From Phyllobacterium sp. 628 (lineage in GTDB: Bacteria > Pseudomonadota > Alphaproteobacteria > Rhizobiales > Rhizobiaceae): a stretch of DNA of 64,000 bases. This document shows positions 1-9,678 of the stretch, piece after piece. The DNA lies in contig NZ_CP050301.1 of NCBI RefSeq assembly GCF_014189505.1, positions 1,061,501 through 1,125,500 on the forward strand, given 5' to 3'. The notes beneath the pieces were generated by a model that was not told the DNA's origin, did no database searches, and worked only from the letters and a program-made list of their open reading frames with translations. Every line of letters starts with the position of its first letter. Position 1 is the first letter of the stretch. The translations under genes were made by a program, and so were the position numbers.

Positions 1-744
1 GCCCCGCCGCGCCTTGTGGCCGCCAAACAGGCTGATATCGCCATCCACTATCAGCCCAATCTCTATCTCGACCATGATGCCGGCGTGCCGCTCGTGCGCT
101 TTGGCACGCTGATTGAAACGCCGCTCAATACGGTGACTGTGCTTGCCGATGGTCCGATCAAAAGCCTGAAGGATTTGAAGGGCAGGAAGGTCGGCTTTTC
201 CGTTGCCGGTTTTGAAGATGCTATGCTCGGCGCCATGCTGAAGTCTGAAGGGTTGTCCGCTGCTGATATCGAACTGATCAATGTCAATTTTGCTCTGTCG
301 CCCTCGCTCATTGCCGGGCAGGTCGACGCTACCGTTGGCGGCTATCGCAATTTTGAACTGACCCAGATGGCGCAAGAAGGCCATAAGGGCCTCGCTTTCT
401 TCCCTGAAGAACATGGCGTTCCTGTCTATGACGAGTTGATCTTCGTCACCCATCCGGACCTTGTCAAAGACAGCCGCCTCAAACGCTTTCTCGATGCCGA
501 GGAAAAGGGCGCGATCTACCTGACCAACCACCCGGATGAATCCTGGGCGCTGTTCATCAAAGCCTATCCCGATCTCGACAATCCGCTGAACAAACAGGCG
601 TGGGTCGATACGCTGCCGCGCTTTGCCAAGCGTCCGGCTGCGCTGGACCGTGGGCGTTATGAGCGGCTTGGCACGTTCATGCGGGATGCCGGACTGATCA
701 AATCTGCCCCCAACGTTGATGACCTCGCGGTCGAACTGCGTTGA
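1..744 (+). CDS. ABC transporter substrate-binding protein, ThiY/NMT1 type (5' partial)
   Basis: The reading frame is open from the first base of the window, so the N-terminus with its signal peptide lies upstream; at least 247 residues are present. The segment SLKDLKGRKVGFS, followed by a long stretch ending in LIAGQVDATVGGYRNFE, is typical of NMT1/THI5-like periplasmic binding proteins. The family delivers a thiamine pyrimidine precursor (HMP or its formylamino form) to an ABC importer. Assignment to thiamine rests largely on context, because thiE and thiD follow directly at 26 bp spacing. Related proteins bind other small organics such as riboflavin precursors, so the exact ligand is inferred. 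Confidence 0.75.
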   Translation, partial: APPRLVAAKQADIAIHYQPNLYLDHDAGVPLVRFGTLIETPLNTVTVLADGPIKSLKDLKGRKVGFSVAGFEDAMLGAMLKSEGLSAADIELINVNFALSPSLIAGQVDATVGGYRNFELTQMAQEGHKGLAFFPEEHGVPVYDELIFVTHPDLVKDSRLKRFLDAEEKGAIYLTNHPDESWALFIKAYPDLDNPLNKQAWVDTLPRFAKRPAALDRGRYERLGTFMRDAGLIKSAPNVDDLAVELR

Positions 745-770
745 ACCGAATTTTTGAAGAGAGAAACATC

Positions 771-1433
771 ATGCCAAAAGTAGATTTCCGTCTGAATGCC
801 ATTGTCGATGTGGACGCGATCGGTGGTGACAAGGATCTGGGCTATCTGGCGCTGGAAGCCGCGCGCGGCGGCGCCACCATCATCCAGTACCGCGACAAGA
901 ATTCGCCGACCCGTAAAATGGTTGAGCGCGCCAGGGCCATCCATGCCGCTCTCAAAGGGACCGGCATTCCGCTGCTGGTCAATGACCGGATCGACGTGGC
1001 GCTGGTTGCCTGTGTCGAAGGCGTGCATGTCGGGCGCGAGGACATGCTGGTCGCTGATATCAGAAAGCTCCTTGGGCCTGATGCCATTATCGGCCTCACG
1101 GTGAAGAACGAGGCGGATGCGCAGGCAGCCATTGAAGCCGATATTGATTATGCCTGCATTGGCGGCCTGTTCGAAACACCGGCCAAGCACAATCCGGATG
1201 GTCCCATCGGCTTTGACGGTTTTGCCCGTCTGGCAGCCATTATTCGTGTCGCCAAGCCGGATTTGCCGGTCGGTGCCATCGCCGGTCTTGACCTCGCCCG
1301 TATCCCGCCCGCCATTGCGGCAGGGGCAGATGGCGTTGCAATCATTTCAGCAATCTTCCGCCAGCCCGATCCGCGCAACGCCGCGCGTATCCTGCGCGAG
1401 GCGGTCGATCAGTCGCTGAAGGCCATGGCATGA
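771..1433 (+). CDS. thiE: Thiamine phosphate synthase
   Basis: A 220-residue TIM-barrel enzyme that joins HMP pyrophosphate to the thiazole phosphate to give thiamine monophosphate in the cytoplasm. Family motifs visible in order are QYRDK (about residue 38), LLVNDRIDVA, GVHVGREDM, IGGLFETPAKH and GADGVAIISAI near the C-terminus. The S-x-H found after the IG motif in many ThiE proteins is not obvious here (IGLTVKN). I chose the ATG at 771, preceded by GAGAGAAA, over a TTG 30 bp upstream that overlaps the previous gene. The stop overlaps the thiD start (ATGA), which suggests translational coupling. Confidence 0.88.
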   Translation: MPKVDFRLNAIVDVDAIGGDKDLGYLALEAARGGATIIQYRDKNSPTRKMVERARAIHAALKGTGIPLLVNDRIDVALVACVEGVHVGREDMLVADIRKLLGPDAIIGLTVKNEADAQAAIEADIDYACIGGLFETPAKHNPDGPIGFDGFARLAAIIRVAKPDLPVGAIAGLDLARIPPAIAAGADGVAIISAIFRQPDPRNAARILREAVDQSLKAMA

Positions 1434-2230
1434 CCGCCATTGCTCTCACCATTGCCGGGTCCGACAGCGGTGGCGGCGCAGGCATTCAGGCGGATCTCAA
1501 AACCTTCTCGGCGCTGGGGGTCTATGGCACCAGTGTTCTCACCGCGATTACCGCCCAGAACACGCGCGGTGTCACGGCCATCGAGAACTTGAGCCCCGGC
1601 ATCATCCGCGCGCAGATCGATGCGGTGCTCTCCGATATCGCCGTTGGCGCCATCAAGATCGGCATGGTCTCCACAGTAGACACCATCGGAGCCATTGCCG
1701 AAACCTTGAATCGCTGGGAGCGCAAGGTGGTGCTGGACCCGGTCATGGTCGCCACCTCGGGCGATCCGCTGCTGCAGCCGGATGCTATTGAGGCTCTCCA
1801 GCAAAATCTCGTCCCGCTGGCACTGGTGCTCACACCCAACCTGCCGGAAGCCGCATTGCTGACTGGTACCGGTATCGCGGAAGACGAAGCACAAATGGCA
1901 AAACAGGCTGAACTTCTGCTGAAACTCGGGCCCGCGGCGGTGCTGATCAAGGGTGGGCATGGCCGTTCCAGCCTCAGCACAGACCTGTTGTTTGACGGCA
2001 TAAATATGCAACGGTTCGACGGACCCCGCCTGTCAACAACCCATGATCATGGCACCGGCTGCACTCTGGCGGCGGCGATTGCCGCCGGGCTTGCCAAGGG
2101 GCAAGACCTAGCCCATTCGATTGGCACAGCGAAGGCCTATCTGACGGCGGCGATGGCCGCCGCCGATACGCTCAAAGTGGGTCGGGGGCGTGGCCCTGTG
2201 CATCATTTCCATGAGTGGTGGGCGGCGTAG
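1430..2230 (+). CDS. thiD: Bifunctional hydroxymethylpyrimidine kinase/phosphomethylpyrimidine kinase
   Basis: A 266-residue ribokinase-fold enzyme that phosphorylates HMP twice to HMP-PP, the pyrimidine substrate of ThiE. The N-terminus IAGSDSGGGAGIQADLKT is the family signature. VLDPVMVATSG, LTPNLPEAALLTG and the ATP/anion-hole segment THDHGTGCTLAAAIAA (about residues 204-219) are all present. Length is normal. It is the last gene of the transporter-thiE-thiD unit, so the operon handles imported or salvaged pyrimidine. Any TPP riboswitch would lie upstream of this window. Confidence 0.93.
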   Translation: MTAIALTIAGSDSGGGAGIQADLKTFSALGVYGTSVLTAITAQNTRGVTAIENLSPGIIRAQIDAVLSDIAVGAIKIGMVSTVDTIGAIAETLNRWERKVVLDPVMVATSGDPLLQPDAIEALQQNLVPLALVLTPNLPEAALLTGTGIAEDEAQMAKQAELLLKLGPAAVLIKGGHGRSSLSTDLLFDGINMQRFDGPRLSTTHDHGTGCTLAAAIAAGLAKGQDLAHSIGTAKAYLTAAMAAADTLKVGRGRGPVHHFHEWWAA

Positions 2231-2525
2231 GCCAGTTAAAAACTTCAGCATATAAAGAGCCTAAAACGGCGCAACAGGCGTGTCCCTGTGTGCCGTTCTG
2301 CTGTCTTCTCTTGTCTTTGAGTGGAATGCGCTACTCCCAAAACATCTCAGGGTTGCGGTACTAAAGTAGAATATCTTTTTAAGTGTACGATCATATTATC
2401 ATACTAATCGGAATTGGTGGAAATTCCACGAATTCCGTCGTCAGTTACCTTTGAAAAGGAGGAATAAACGCCAGCCATTTTAATGAAATCCATTTTTACA
2501 GAAAAATATTTTAGGGAGATACGTA
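2231..2525. other. Intergenic region without a recognised gene
   Basis: This 295-bp stretch is clearly more AT-rich than its surroundings, especially from about 2360, and separates the thiamine genes from the lipoprotein/beta-galactosidase pair. I see no reliable coding frame. A promoter for the downstream pair must lie here, but no -35/-10 pair stands out enough to name. Confidence 0.4.
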
Positions 2526-2876
2526 ATGTGGAAATTGAAAGAAAAGCATTCCAACAGGCATCGGCGATCTGCCGGATCTCATATACTTGCCCCTTCTCAT
2601 TGCTGTTCACGCACAACTCTTGCGATCTTTTCCTCGCTGTTTCTGAGTCTGGTTCTTGCTGCCTGCAACAATGACCATCCACAAGCCAGCAGTGCAGGAA
2701 CATTTGACGCCCCCGTGCATGATGAATCATCGACAGCGGATGTGTCGGGAATGACGCCGGACACAGCAACAGCAGATGAAAAAAGCATTGTTCCGGTGCC
2801 GCCGGTGAATGTTGATACGTGCATGCCGACGGAGGACACGCCCGGCATCATCAGGACAAATATCCGCATACTTTAA
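2526..2876 (+). CDS. Small lipoprotein of unknown function
   Basis: A 116-residue protein with an unusually long basic N-region of about 30 residues, a hydrophobic stretch, and the lipobox LVLAAC (Cys about residue 47). This predicts lipid attachment and a mature chain of about 70 residues, rich in Ser, Thr, Asp and Pro. The start has a good ribosome site (AGGGAGATACGTA before the ATG). It lies 35 bp upstream of the beta-galactosidase gene on the same strand and is probably co-transcribed. I do not recognise a family. Low complexity suggests a surface linker or a rapidly evolving lipoprotein. Confidence 0.6.
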   Translation: MWKLKEKHSNRHRRSAGSHILAPSHCCSRTTLAIFSSLFLSLVLAACNNDHPQASSAGTFDAPVHDESSTADVSGMTPDTATADEKSIVPVPPVNVDTCMPTEDTPGIIRTNIRIL

Positions 2877-2911
2877 TTTATTATTGGAAATGAATTTCCT
2901 GGGAGGAAATT

Positions 2912-5749
2912 ATGGATAGAAGAGCTTTTTTAGCTTGCGCTACAGTTGTGCCCTACGTTTTCACACATTTTAGCGAACAGTCAGCCGTTGCGCAGAGCGT
3001 CACCTTACCGGGTGCGGCGCCAGCGGGCGGCACGTTGCAGAATCCGGTTTTTACCAAGGGCATGAAAAGAGTTCTGTCTTGGGACACCGCAGGCAACTGG
3101 CAGATGGACAACACGGAATTTCAGTTTTTTGGTGGAGAAATTCATCCGTCGCGCATTCCGGAGCAATACTGGGAACACCGTATCCAGATGGTCAAGGCGC
3201 TCGGCTGCAACACGATTTCGCTTTATATCATGTGGAATTTTCATGAACGCCCCGATGGAAGTTTCGACTTCTGCTCTCGAGGCAAGGACATTGGCAAGTT
3301 CATCGATCTTTGTGCACGTAATGGCATGTGGGTTCTGATGCGCCCAGGTCCCTATATCTGTGGAGAATGGGATTTTGGTGGCTTGCCGCCCCGCATGTTG
3401 GCCGATCCTCTCTTTCGAGATGCATTCGGAAACCTGCAGATAAGACAAAACGCACCCAGCTACATGGCTGCGGCCGAGATGTTCAACCGGGCACTTTATG
3501 AAAACGTCGTGAAAGGACGTACGCTTTCAGCCGGTGGACCCATCATGCTTGTTGGACTGGAAAACGAGTATACGAATTGGCCAGGCTACAAGGATCCTGC
3601 CCATATCTTCGAATTGGCAAAGCAATGGATAAAACTTGGTTACTCGGAAAAATTCTGCATCTGTGATGGTTCGGCCAATGGGTTCAACAGTAATCATCTG
3701 ACACTTCCGCCCAATACGGCCTATGGGATGACTGCCGATGGAAACAACCCTGCCAACTATGACAGTGCGATCCAAATAAATAAAACTGCTACTTTTGGTG
3801 CTGAATGTTATCCGGGATGGATTAACCACTGGGGCGATCAACATCAGACTATCAAGATCGACAGCTTGGCCGGGACCGTGGCAGCACTTGCAAAGGCAAA
3901 ACGCTCCTTTGTGTTTTATGTTGCGCATGGCGGGACAAATTTCGGGTTTACAGCAGGCAGCAACGGTTATCTGGCTGATACTCAGCCGGATGTGACGTCC
4001 TATGATTATGGTGCACCCATATCGGAAGCCGGCACGGAGAATGACAATTTCTATCTGGTCCAGGCTGCCTATGTATCCAACGCTTCCTATCAGGTACCGT
4101 TTGCTGGAAAGCCGAGCCTTCAGCCTGCTATTGCCGACAACGAAGTTGCAGCAATCAGCAAGGGCAAGTTCAGCTTTCGAAATTTTCTGAAACATGCCGA
4201 TCTTCCAATCAAGATGGACATGCCCCAGACTGTGGAGACGTTAGCGCTCCATATGAATGCGAATAAATTCACTACTTACGGCATATACCCATCCGGTATT
4301 GCAATTTACCAGGTACTTTTGCCTGCGGCTGGTGGCGATTTGACGATCACATTTGAGCGGTCGCCGGACTATGCAATCGCCTACGTCAATGACGTTCTTG
4401 TTGCTGGTGGTCCATTGACGACGGTTGCCGGCTTGCCAAAGAAAACCACACTGACCATTACGGGAGCGCCGGCAAACTCTATTCTGAAAATTGTATCGAT
4501 GCCTTTCGGCAGAACTAATTCTGATGCGGGGATGTTGACGGATGGCCGTGGTCTTTCGGGCGAAGTCTTCGCAAATGGGGTGGTTTTATCTGGTTGGAGT
4601 ATGAGCCTGTCACCCATGACTGCAAAGGATATCACCAACCTCAGCTTTGACTCAGCCGAGGCCGTTGCCGGTTCACCCTTCCATGCCAAAGCAACGTTCA
4701 ATATCGATGCTCCAAAAGATATGTATATCGACATGACCGACTGGGAGACCGGCTATGTCTTCGTCAACGGTCATAATCTCGGGCGGTATTGGACAGCTGC
4801 AGGGCCTCAGAAGCGACTCTATTGTCCCGGAGTCTGGCTGGTAAAAGGTCAAAACGACGTTGTGATTTTCGAGTTCACGAAAGGCAGTGCGGGCGATCTC
4901 AGCTTCTACGGTAAAAGCGGCATGAAATATTCGGATAAGGCTCCGGCGTCAGGCCCCGCAGTGTTTGCTTGTCCCGATGGATATCACATCCAGAATGTGC
5001 GATCCAACCTTCTGCTCCAGAGTAACAATGGAACACCGGTACTTGCTGCTGCAGACGCAGCCGCACAAACTCAGACATGGAATATTATAGTTGACGCGGG
5101 CAATGTTAAAATAATCAACAGAGCCGATCAGTCGATATTGGCGCTCGACGGCTCTGCCGCAAAAAAGTGGCAAGCCACGTGGCTCATGTCGAATTGCTAT
5201 ACGTTGACCAGCATTCCTGAGAATTTATTGCTGGAGGCGGCACCTGCTGCACCAGCAGGTGCCGGTGGATTTGTTCTGGCGCTCAAGCCCAAAGTGAACG
5301 CAGAGGCGCAATGGCCATTCGGGCAATACTGGCGTTTCTTACCGGCGATTGGTGGCACCTATTACATCGTCAGCAAGGCAACGGGCCAACGCCTCGCCGC
5401 CAGTGACAGCAATATTGTTCAACTCGCTGCTGCGGATGTCGATGCGCAAAAGTGGCAGGTAAGTGTCAATGAGAGCAATGGAAGCTGTTCGATCGTCAGC
5501 ATAAACACTCAAAAAAGTCTCGATGTTATCCACCGTGGGATGGTCGATGACAGTCCTGTGGTGCTTTGGGAGGTTACTGGCGGATCGAACCAGCAGTTCA
5601 ACTTTATCCTCCGCCCGGATGGCAAAAGCTATGCAATCATTGGTGTGGAAAGCGGCTTAGCCCTTACCATGAAAAATGGAGCCGCCCATCCAACGATCTG
5701 GAAAGATGCCGCGACCGATGACCAGAGCTGGATACTCAAAAAGGTCTGA
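2912..5749 (+). CDS. Exported GH35 beta-galactosidase with ricin-type C-terminal domain
   Basis: This 945-residue protein starts with a Tat-like signal (MDRRAFLA, then a hydrophobic stretch to AVAQS). Glycoside hydrolase 35 motifs follow: GGEIHPSRIP, RPGPYICGEWDFGG, GLENEY with the expected acid/base Glu219, GAECYPGW with the expected nucleophile Glu298, and HGGTNFGF. After a jelly-roll-like region (VFVNGHNLGRYW), the last 280 residues or so contain QxW-type repeats (TQTWNI, AQKWQV, NQQFNF, DQSWIL) typical of ricin-B beta-trefoil lectin domains. It should cleave terminal beta-galactosides outside the cytoplasm, with the lectin part binding glycan. AGGAGG-like sequence (GGGAGGAAATT) precedes the ATG. 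Confidence 0.9.
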   Translation: MDRRAFLACATVVPYVFTHFSEQSAVAQSVTLPGAAPAGGTLQNPVFTKGMKRVLSWDTAGNWQMDNTEFQFFGGEIHPSRIPEQYWEHRIQMVKALGCNTISLYIMWNFHERPDGSFDFCSRGKDIGKFIDLCARNGMWVLMRPGPYICGEWDFGGLPPRMLADPLFRDAFGNLQIRQNAPSYMAAAEMFNRALYENVVKGRTLSAGGPIMLVGLENEYTNWPGYKDPAHIFELAKQWIKLGYSEKFCICDGSANGFNSNHLTLPPNTAYGMTADGNNPANYDSAIQINKTATFGAECYPGWINHWGDQHQTIKIDSLAGTVAALAKAKRSFVFYVAHGGTNFGFTAGSNGYLADTQPDVTSYDYGAPISEAGTENDNFYLVQAAYVSNASYQVPFAGKPSLQPAIADNEVAAISKGKFSFRNFLKHADLPIKMDMPQTVETLALHMNANKFTTYGIYPSGIAIYQVLLPAAGGDLTITFERSPDYAIAYVNDVLVAGGPLTTVAGLPKKTTLTITGAPANSILKIVSMPFGRTNSDAGMLTDGRGLSGEVFANGVVLSGWSMSLSPMTAKDITNLSFDSAEAVAGSPFHAKATFNIDAPKDMYIDMTDWETGYVFVNGHNLGRYWTAAGPQKRLYCPGVWLVKGQNDVVIFEFTKGSAGDLSFYGKSGMKYSDKAPASGPAVFACPDGYHIQNVRSNLLLQSNNGTPVLAAADAAAQTQTWNIIVDAGNVKIINRADQSILALDGSAAKKWQATWLMSNCYTLTSIPENLLLEAAPAAPAGAGGFVLALKPKVNAEAQWPFGQYWRFLPAIGGTYYIVSKATGQRLAASDSNIVQLAAADVDAQKWQVSVNESNGSCSIVSINTQKSLDVIHRGMVDDSPVVLWEVTGGSNQQFNFILRPDGKSYAIIGVESGLALTMKNGAAHPTIWKDAATDDQSWILKKV

Positions 5750-5761
5750 CGGTACACTGCA

Positions 5762-8551
5762 TCACGAGGGCGGCGTAACAGCCGCCCTTTTTGCTGCGTC
5801 AGCATTCAGAATACGCTGGTAGAACAGCCCGACACCAACCAGTGACAGGCCGAGGCCAATGAAGGACAGCGCCCGCAGAATGCCTTCAAGGTTCGACATA
5901 TCGAGCAGGAACACCTTGGCGATGACAAGGAAAACAATCGGCGCCGAGATGAGACGCAGCGGCCGGTTCTGCCGCCACGCGCCAAGCCCGAACAGTCCGA
6001 GGCCAAACAGCAGCCACACGGCCGAGTAGGTGAACATTTCCGCCGAGTCGATGCCTTGCGACAGATTGATATCGTTGCCCCAATAGGACACACGGATGGT
6101 CAGCGTGATCCATGTGAACAGCATCAGACCGGACAGGATTGCCAACGCCATGGCATAATGCCTTGGCCGGTTGGTCTGTGCCATCACCAGAGGAAAGCCG
6201 AACAGCCTGATCTGCGGCTCGCCAAAGGCATTGAGTGCCACAAGTCCCGCCAGCAGGCCCGGCAGAAGATAGCCCATGAACAGGCTGTTGAAGATCAGCC
6301 CATTGCCAACCCATCCGTCAAATAGCGGGTTGAGGAAAAGGAAATGCTGGATCACCGCAATGGCAATGCCGAAATAGCCGATGATCAGCGCGGCCGTGCG
6401 GTAGAGCTTGTCCTTGCCACCCTGGCTCAGCATCATCAGCGACAGCGAGCCGCCCAGTGCGATGAGTGTATAGAGCGACTGTTCGTTCAGCGAAACGTCG
6501 CCGCCGCTGTCCAGCCTGCCGCCATTCATCCAGTGGCGTACCAGAATGTTGACAAGAATGAAGCCAGCCAGCACGCCCAGTGCCTGAACGAGGCGGTAGG
6601 CGGTGTCCTTGGCTTCGCGGGCCAGCACAACCTGCGCAATGACCATAGCCGCAAGGAAACCGCCATAATTGAGCAGCAACTGGTTGAAGAACGGCGTTGT
6701 TGACAGCCGGTCACTGCCGACAATGGTCGGATCAAAGAAGATATGGCCAATGATGATGACCGCAAAGACAGCCGGGGCAAAGCGCAGGACAGGCGCGGGG
6801 CGGGTTCTGGTCGCAAGGGCATAGACAATTGCCAGCACACAGGCCGCCAGCACGCGCCATTGCGGTTCGAACACCACGAACAGTGCCAGCACGGCAAAAC
6901 CGATGGATGCCGCGTCAAACAGCCATGGCGGCGAAACGGGCAGAGTGTTGTCTTTCCATCGGGCCGTCAGCCACGTGGCGGCACCAAAGCCGATGAGTGC
7001 CAAGGCGACGGTCAAAATCTCTTCTGTCGCGGCCGGGGTATTGCCGAAAACAAAGATCATCATGGTAATCATGATCAATGGTGTGGTTGTACCGAGCACC
7101 GCATAACCGATGCCGCGCAAGACGTCGGGCAGCCGCGCCAGCAGGAATGTAGCGATAACGCCAATCGCCGTCAGGCCGAGTGCGCCTGTTATAGCAAAGC
7201 CACGATATTTTGCCGGATCGTACAATCCAAGCCCTGGTACATAATAGCTTGAATCCCAAAGATGCGGGACATCAATAAGTGCGAGCGGTGCAAGGCACAG
7301 CAAAGCTGCCGGGACGAGGAAGGGCAAAGCCCGGCGCACGAACAGCGGTGCGAGGGCTGCAACCACGATGATGATGGTTGTCAGCGTGAGATAACGTGAC
7401 GATGCCAGCCCGAACAGATCATGCGTGACGTAGCTCAGACCCAGAATGGTCAGGCCAATAGCGCCTGCTGCTGTCACTGCATCGGTAGTGGGTTCATCGA
7501 TACGGTCAAACAGGGTGTATTTGCCGGGTTTGATATGGCTGAACACCGAAAGCGCCAGAAGACTGACGGTCAAAAGACCCAATGCGCCGCCATCCGGCAT
7601 CGGATCGAACCCGGTATACGCCGCGCCCCATAGCGCCGCCAATAGCACGGCTCCGCCGCCGATCCATTGCCAGTTGTTCATGCGCGCCAAGGCGACGGCG
7701 ACGAGTGTGACAATGCTCAAATAGGTCATGAAACTATAGGGCGCGGGCGCTTGGCTATCCACCAGTGCCGGGGTGAGGTAGGAGCCGATCAAGCCCAGTC
7801 CAGCGATCCACGGACCGTGCTTGACGGCAACGGCCAGAGTTGCCAGGCCCACTGCGCCCAGTGCGACAAAGGCGGTGGAACTGCCGATAAAGCCGTAAAC
7901 GCCATGGGCCGCGTAGACGACGGCAAACAGGGCTGCCGAGCCTGCAGCGGTAAGCACGCCCGGAATATAGTCCGGACCATCGGCGGAAAGACCGAACGGC
8001 TTTTCCTTGCGCCGCAGGAATTCACCGGCACCGAGCAGCAGCAGGCCGAAAATCGCGCCAAGACACAGCCGGATTCCGGGGCCAAGCAGCTCGTTTTCGA
8101 TGGAATACTGCACGACAAAGATGCCGCCGAGGAACAGTGCCACGCCGCCGATCCATACCGGCCAGTTGCGGCCAAGCGAACGTTCGAAATCGCCATAGGA
8201 TTTCTTCGGCTTGTCCTGTGTTGTAACTCCGGCTGGTGACGTTGCCTGTGGTTTGCCGGACATGATCTCGGCAACTTTTTTCGGATCAAGTCTGGAGGAG
8301 GCTGCGACGGGCAAAGGACCGCCGACGGGTTCCGCCGGGGGTATTATAGCTGCCGGAGCCACGCCTTTGGATTGGTTTTCTTTCAACCGGCGAGTGGGTT
8401 CGCCACTTTCGCGGGCAAGTGGGGCTGGGAGTTTTGCTTCTGCAAATTGTCGTTGCAATTGCTCAAGCTGCCGGCGCAATGCGCTGACCTGTTGCCGCGC
8501 TGTTGCCGCCACCACAAGGGCTACGATTGAAAGAATGATAGAAAGAACCAT
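5762..8551 (-). CDS. DUF2339 family polytopic membrane protein
   Basis: A 929-residue protein with one N-terminal membrane segment (VLSIILSIVALVVAATA), a short coiled-coil-like stretch (QQVSALRRQLEQLQRQF), a Pro/Ala-rich linker to about residue 130, and then a dense series of about 25 hydrophobic helices. GRNWPVWIGGVALFLGGIF is typical of the DUF2339 family (named from memory). Function is unknown; relatives are inner-membrane proteins. I chose the ATG at 8551 because GGAG lies 7 bp before it; a GTG lies 24 bp further up. It converges on the beta-galactosidase gene, and the lytic transglycosylase lies 60 bp upstream on the same strand. Confidence 0.8.
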   Translation of the reverse strand: MVLSIILSIVALVVAATARQQVSALRRQLEQLQRQFAEAKLPAPLARESGEPTRRLKENQSKGVAPAAIIPPAEPVGGPLPVAASSRLDPKKVAEIMSGKPQATSPAGVTTQDKPKKSYGDFERSLGRNWPVWIGGVALFLGGIFVVQYSIENELLGPGIRLCLGAIFGLLLLGAGEFLRRKEKPFGLSADGPDYIPGVLTAAGSAALFAVVYAAHGVYGFIGSSTAFVALGAVGLATLAVAVKHGPWIAGLGLIGSYLTPALVDSQAPAPYSFMTYLSIVTLVAVALARMNNWQWIGGGAVLLAALWGAAYTGFDPMPDGGALGLLTVSLLALSVFSHIKPGKYTLFDRIDEPTTDAVTAAGAIGLTILGLSYVTHDLFGLASSRYLTLTTIIIVVAALAPLFVRRALPFLVPAALLCLAPLALIDVPHLWDSSYYVPGLGLYDPAKYRGFAITGALGLTAIGVIATFLLARLPDVLRGIGYAVLGTTTPLIMITMMIFVFGNTPAATEEILTVALALIGFGAATWLTARWKDNTLPVSPPWLFDAASIGFAVLALFVVFEPQWRVLAACVLAIVYALATRTRPAPVLRFAPAVFAVIIIGHIFFDPTIVGSDRLSTTPFFNQLLLNYGGFLAAMVIAQVVLAREAKDTAYRLVQALGVLAGFILVNILVRHWMNGGRLDSGGDVSLNEQSLYTLIALGGSLSLMMLSQGGKDKLYRTAALIIGYFGIAIAVIQHFLFLNPLFDGWVGNGLIFNSLFMGYLLPGLLAGLVALNAFGEPQIRLFGFPLVMAQTNRPRHYAMALAILSGLMLFTWITLTIRVSYWGNDINLSQGIDSAEMFTYSAVWLLFGLGLFGLGAWRQNRPLRLISAPIVFLVIAKVFLLDMSNLEGILRALSFIGLGLSLVGVGLFYQRILNADAAKRAAVTPPS
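5768..5792 (+). terminator. Rho-independent terminator after the beta-galactosidase gene
   Basis: GGGCGGC (5768-5774), loop GTAACA, GCCGCCC (5781-5787), then TTTTT. It lies 19 bp after the stop of the GH35 gene and overlaps the last codons of the convergent DUF2339 gene. Confidence 0.8.
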
Positions 8552-8611
8552 ATGTGCGCTCCAGATTGCGCACACAACGCCATGATTTGGCTAAATATTC
8601 AACTAGTGCGT

Positions 8612-9424
8612 TTATAGCCCGTAAGGGCGATCCGCCGGAATGGCTACGAAGCCGGCACGCACGGGCGCAGGGTCCGGCAGATAGGCCACTGTTTGCACCG
8701 TAGCGGCTGGCTGGATCACAGCAGGCACAGGTGCCATGGGCAGCGAAGCGATTTGTGTGGACTGGACTGGCGTGGTGCCGCCCTTCAGACCGGTTTCATC
8801 GAGCATGCCCTTGCGCTTGGCCTGATAATAGTAGCCGCTGGCATAGAGGCGAACGGCGCGGTCAAAATTCTGATCGGCAACCTTGTAGGCGCCCGCAAGA
8901 TATTTCACGCCATATTTGAGGTTGGTTTCCGCGTCGAGCAGGTCTTTTGGCGTACCACTATGGCCCATGGAACGGGCGGTGGATGGCAGAATCTGCATCA
9001 GGCCCCAATATTTGCCGTTGCGTGCCTCCGGGCGGCCACGGCTTTCGCGGTGGACAACGCGGCGCACCAGCGCTTCAGGCACCGCATAGGCAGCGGAATA
9101 TTGTGAAATCAGGTTATCGACCCGTGGCCCGTAAGACTCTGTCTTTGCCGGTGTGGCAACGTTCGGCACGACGACCGAAGCAGACTGCACCTGCGCTGCC
9201 GTGGCGGCAGCCGCCGGGTTGGCAGCAGGACCGGCAAAAGCCATCTGCACGGGCGCAGATGTCAGTTTTGTGGATTGTACGGGTCCCATGCGGGGCGAAG
9301 AAGCTGGAACAGGAATCGATGCTGTGGCGGTTGGCAAATGCGGGTTAGCCGTTGTGCAGGCAGCCAGGGTCAAAACCAGACCAAGACAGGCCAGAGGGCG
9401 CAGCAATCGAATGTCAGAAACCAT
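8612..9424 (-). CDS. Lytic transglycosylase lipoprotein (SLT domain)
   Basis: A 270-residue protein with a lipoprotein signal (lipobox LTLAAC, Cys about residue 23), a Pro/Ala/Ser-rich linker of about 90 residues, and an SLT goose-lysozyme-like domain. HRESRGRPEARNGKYWGLMQI contains the catalytic Glu (ES motif) and the GLMQ motif; NLKYGVKYLAGAY and the YASGYY motif complete the fold. It cleaves the MurNAc-GlcNAc bond in peptidoglycan with formation of 1,6-anhydro ends. I prefer the ATG at 9424 over the TTG at 9439. The C-terminal 80 residues are low complexity. Confidence 0.87.
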   Translation of the reverse strand: MVSDIRLLRPLACLGLVLTLAACTTANPHLPTATASIPVPASSPRMGPVQSTKLTSAPVQMAFAGPAANPAAAATAAQVQSASVVVPNVATPAKTESYGPRVDNLISQYSAAYAVPEALVRRVVHRESRGRPEARNGKYWGLMQILPSTARSMGHSGTPKDLLDAETNLKYGVKYLAGAYKVADQNFDRAVRLYASGYYYQAKRKGMLDETGLKGGTTPVQSTQIASLPMAPVPAVIQPAATVQTVAYLPDPAPVRAGFVAIPADRPYGL

Positions 9425-9576
9425 TGTCCACCAGTGCAAAGCGACCGTTCTCGGCCTGTTATCAACACTCTCTTAACCTGTTCGCAGGGCTTGGCGGCAA
9501 TCACTTTCCGATACAATTTGTAACATTTGGCCCTTTTGCCATGCAGGGGCCGCATTTTCGACGAGAAAAACCCGGG

Positions 9577-9633
9577 TTGACGGCAAGATATATACCAATG
9601 TATTAGTTGGAGATTGGTAAGGCCAATTTACCA
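9577..9633 (+). promoter_or_regulatory. Promoter and operator-like repeats before the gntR-type gene
   Basis: A sigma70-like promoter TTGACG (9577-9582), 18 bp, TATTAG (9601-9606) is followed by the inverted repeat TGGTAA-N7-TTACCA (9615-9633). A second pair, ACCAAT (9594-9599) and ATTGGT (9613-9618), brackets the -10 box. FadR-subfamily GntR regulators commonly bind TGGT/ACCA-type palindromes, so autoregulation is likely; this is inference. Confidence 0.55.
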
Positions 9634-9678
9634 GTCGCGCCCTATTCAAAGGGGATTAGTGCGTAAGGGGGAGGTTCC

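Noticed and set aside
6743..7252. Long open frames opposite the DUF2339 gene
   Set aside because: They mirror the hydrophobic codons of a high-GC gene; there is no ribosome site and the composition is Gln/Arg/Gly-rich and not protein-like.
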